Below, in pieces: positions 5,479-6,689 of a stretch of DNA of 6,689 bases. Under the pieces are notes generated by a model. That model worked only from the letters and a program-made list of their open reading frames with translations, was not told the DNA's origin and did no database searches. This DNA comes from CBHWET01 sp966112985 (lineage in GTDB: Bacteria > Verrucomicrobiota > Verrucomicrobiia > Limisphaerales > JACDHS01). Position 1 is the first letter of the stretch. The number at the start of each line of letters is the position of its first letter. The translations under genes were made by a program, and so were the position numbers. The DNA lies in contig CBHWET010000292.1 in assembly GCA_966112985.1 (NCBI GenBank), positions 1 through 6,689 on the forward strand, written 5' to 3'.

Positions 5479-5516
5479 GGGTGGGGCGAATCACTTCGTC
5501 CCACCCGCGGTTTTTT
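5479..5516 (+). terminator. Intrinsic terminator of the DUF5069 gene, overlapping the dinB 3' end
   Basis: GGGTGGGGCGAA (5479-5490) pairs with TTCGTCCCACCC (5495-5506) through 12 pairs, including one G-U wobble, around a TCAC loop (5491-5494). After GCGG (5507-5510) comes a run of six T (5511-5516). The T-run is on the plus-strand 3' side only, so the terminator serves the DUF5069 gene ending at 5376. The four-base gap before the T-run is slightly longer than ideal. The loop and right arm are also the last codons and stop of dinB on the other strand. Confidence 0.55.
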
Positions 5517-6600
5517 CAAAGGGCAGACTTAATTGCCGGTTAATCGATTCACCCAGTCCGCTTACCCCGATCCCCAACAGTCGAAGCGGCCGGTTGACGA
5601 GCTTTTCGCGGGCGAGGAGGAAACATCCAAGCCGATAAATATCGTTCGGCTGCGTGATCGGTTCTTCGACAGAGATTTGCCGGGTCAACGTGGTAAAATT
5701 GCCATAACGGATCTTTATCTGGACGGTGTACGCACCAAGATTTTTTTCTTTCAACTCCTCGGCAATTTCGGCCGCCTGCTGTCGCAATGTGTTCCGTAAA
5801 ATCTGTCGGTCCTCTGTATCCCGATCAAACGTCTCCTCACTGCTGATGCTTTTAGCTTCCCAACTTGTTTCCACAGGCCGGTTGTCTTCACCAAACGCGA
5901 ATTGCCGTAATGAAGGTCCGAACGAGCCAACAAATTTGCGCAGATCTCCCGGAAAATCCTGCAGGTCGCCAATCGTGACAATTCCGTTCTCATTCAATAA
6001 TCGCTCCGTGACCTGCCCTACACCGTGAATCGCCCGCACCGCCATCGGCCGAAGGAATAATACTTTGTCGCGGTCCGGAACGACGGTTAAGCCCTTCGGT
6101 TTTCTGAAATCACTCGCCAGTTTCGCCAGAAATTTATTCGAAGCAATGCCTACGCTTGCAGATAATTGCCGCTCCATCTTGATCCGTTGCTGAATCTGTT
6201 GTGCTAACGCAACGGCCGATGCGTATTCGATCACATCACCCGACCCGCCCCGAACGATGGCCGTAACATCGAGGTACGCTTCATCAATCGACATCGGTTC
6301 AATCGCGGCCCCCGTCGCCTGCAAGATATCGAAAACGTGTTTCGACTCCGCCCGATATTGCGACATCCGCGGCGGAACGAAGATTCCTTTGGGACAAAGG
6401 CGTCCGGCCGTCACGCTCGGCATTGCGGAACGCACGCCAAACTTCCGCGCTTCATAGCTTGCAGCGCAAACGACGCCGCGTTGGGTTGGCGGCGCGCCGA
6501 CAATAACCGGCTTGCCTCGCAACTCCGGAAAGTCACGCTGCTCGACAGATGCATAGAACGCATCCATATCGAGATGAAGAATTGTGCGGGAGTGACTCAT
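5491..6600 (-). CDS. dinB: DNA polymerase IV (Y-family translesion polymerase)
   Basis: A 369-residue, full-length Y-family DNA polymerase that copies past damaged bases with low fidelity and no proofreading. All key elements are present. The first catalytic motif LDMDAFYASVE has Asp11, with Tyr16 at the steric-gate position that excludes ribonucleotides. SYEARKFGVRSAM (48-60) carries the Tyr49/Arg52 nucleotide-contact pair. The second catalytic motif SIDEAYLD has Asp106 and Glu107. SVGIASNKFLAKLASDFRKPKG (149-170) completes the palm/fingers. The thumb HhH-like region (IHGVGQVTERLL, 191-202) and the little-finger domain (about 245-350) follow. The C-terminus ends with QLSLPF (356-361), a standard beta-clamp binding motif. 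ATG 6600 is chosen because MSHSRTILHLDMD places Asp11 at the usual distance; the frame is open upstream to the window edge but has no other start. No Shine-Dalgarno sequence and no recognisable LexA box are seen in the 89 bases upstream. Confidence 0.98.
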   Translation of the reverse strand: MSHSRTILHLDMDAFYASVEQRDFPELRGKPVIVGAPPTQRGVVCAASYEARKFGVRSAMPSVTAGRLCPKGIFVPPRMSQYRAESKHVFDILQATGAAIEPMSIDEAYLDVTAIVRGGSGDVIEYASAVALAQQIQQRIKMERQLSASVGIASNKFLAKLASDFRKPKGLTVVPDRDKVLFLRPMAVRAIHGVGQVTERLLNENGIVTIGDLQDFPGDLRKFVGSFGPSLRQFAFGEDNRPVETSWEAKSISSEETFDRDTEDRQILRNTLRQQAAEIAEELKEKNLGAYTVQIKIRYGNFTTLTRQISVEEPITQPNDIYRLGCFLLAREKLVNRPLRLLGIGVSGLGESINRQLSLPFEKTAGGTK

Positions 6601-6632
6601 GGCCGCTGCTTTTTGCCAGCTCGGAAACGATT

Positions 6633-6689
6633 CTAGGATGGTTCGTTTCTTTTCTCCAGCGCGTGCAGGAATGCCATTTGGAAATAACC
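6633..6689 (-). CDS. Possible C-terminal tail of an upstream gene (partial)
   Basis: Reading inward from the right edge on the minus strand, one frame gives 18 codons ending in ALEKRNEPS and a TAG stop at 6633-6635, 32 bases before the dinB start. The composition (charged, soluble tail) and the spacing fit a gene co-oriented with dinB, possibly in the same transcript. All three minus-strand frames are open over much of this short stretch, so the evidence is weak and the product cannot be named. Confidence 0.3.
   Translation of the reverse strand, partial: GYFQMAFLHALEKRNEPS

Noticed and set aside
5481..5543. A 20-codon frame starting at GTG 5481 behind a perfect AAGGAGGT
   Set aside because: It would be translated through a strong terminator hairpin and T-run and overlaps the dinB 3' end; composition looks random.
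6601..6689. LexA (SOS) box upstream of dinB
   Set aside because: I found no CTG-N10-CAG or GAAC-N4-GTTC type dyad in the 89 bases available; regulation could lie outside the window.

Overview
The window looks like a chromosomal stretch from a bacterium of the Planctomycetota/Verrucomicrobiota type, most likely Verrucomicrobiota. The evidence is a secreted amidase followed by many fibronectin III and Ig-like modules, a DUF5069-family protein (a family I associate with these phyla), roughly balanced base composition, and genes that almost all lack a Shine-Dalgarno sequence. The assignment is an inference from gene content; there is no rRNA or other phylogenetic marker here.

Layout. From 2641 down to the left edge runs a minus-strand gene, open at the window end, with 880 codons visible. 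It encodes a secreted zinc N-acetylmuramoyl-L-alanine amidase (Amidase_2 fold) followed by three FN3 domains, an Ig-like domain interrupted by a jelly-roll carbohydrate-binding-like module of about 210 residues, and the start of a second Ig-like domain. Upstream on the same strand (3843 to 2836) lies a secreted, C-terminally membrane-anchored lysozyme-like/SLT transglycosylase-like protein. Next, again on the minus strand (4727 to 4062), is a NicO/UreH-type metal transporter with a 13-histidine loop. A short divergent intergenic region separates it from a plus-strand DUF5069-family gene (4846 to 5376). The right part holds dinB, DNA polymerase IV (minus strand, 6600 to 5491), which converges with the DUF5069 gene. 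A possible C-terminal tail of another minus-strand gene lies at the right edge.

How the genes may work together. The amidase and the transglycosylase-like protein cut complementary bonds in peptidoglycan (stem peptide and glycan strand), so they may form a wall-remodelling or wall-degrading pair, one released and one tethered. The transporter, the DUF5069 protein and DinB have no evident link to them or to each other. I see no mobile element, CRISPR array, tRNA or rRNA.

The most unusual signals are: (1) the domain-within-domain arrangement in the amidase, made obvious by a nearly identical uninterrupted copy of the host Ig domain next to it; (2) a possible three-way-junction RNA followed by a strong hairpin and T-tract in the convergent gap between the DUF5069 gene and dinB; and (3) a C-rich, G-poor transcript segment after the transglycosylase gene that resembles a Rho utilisation site. 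I did not find a convincing new defence or multi-gene system.
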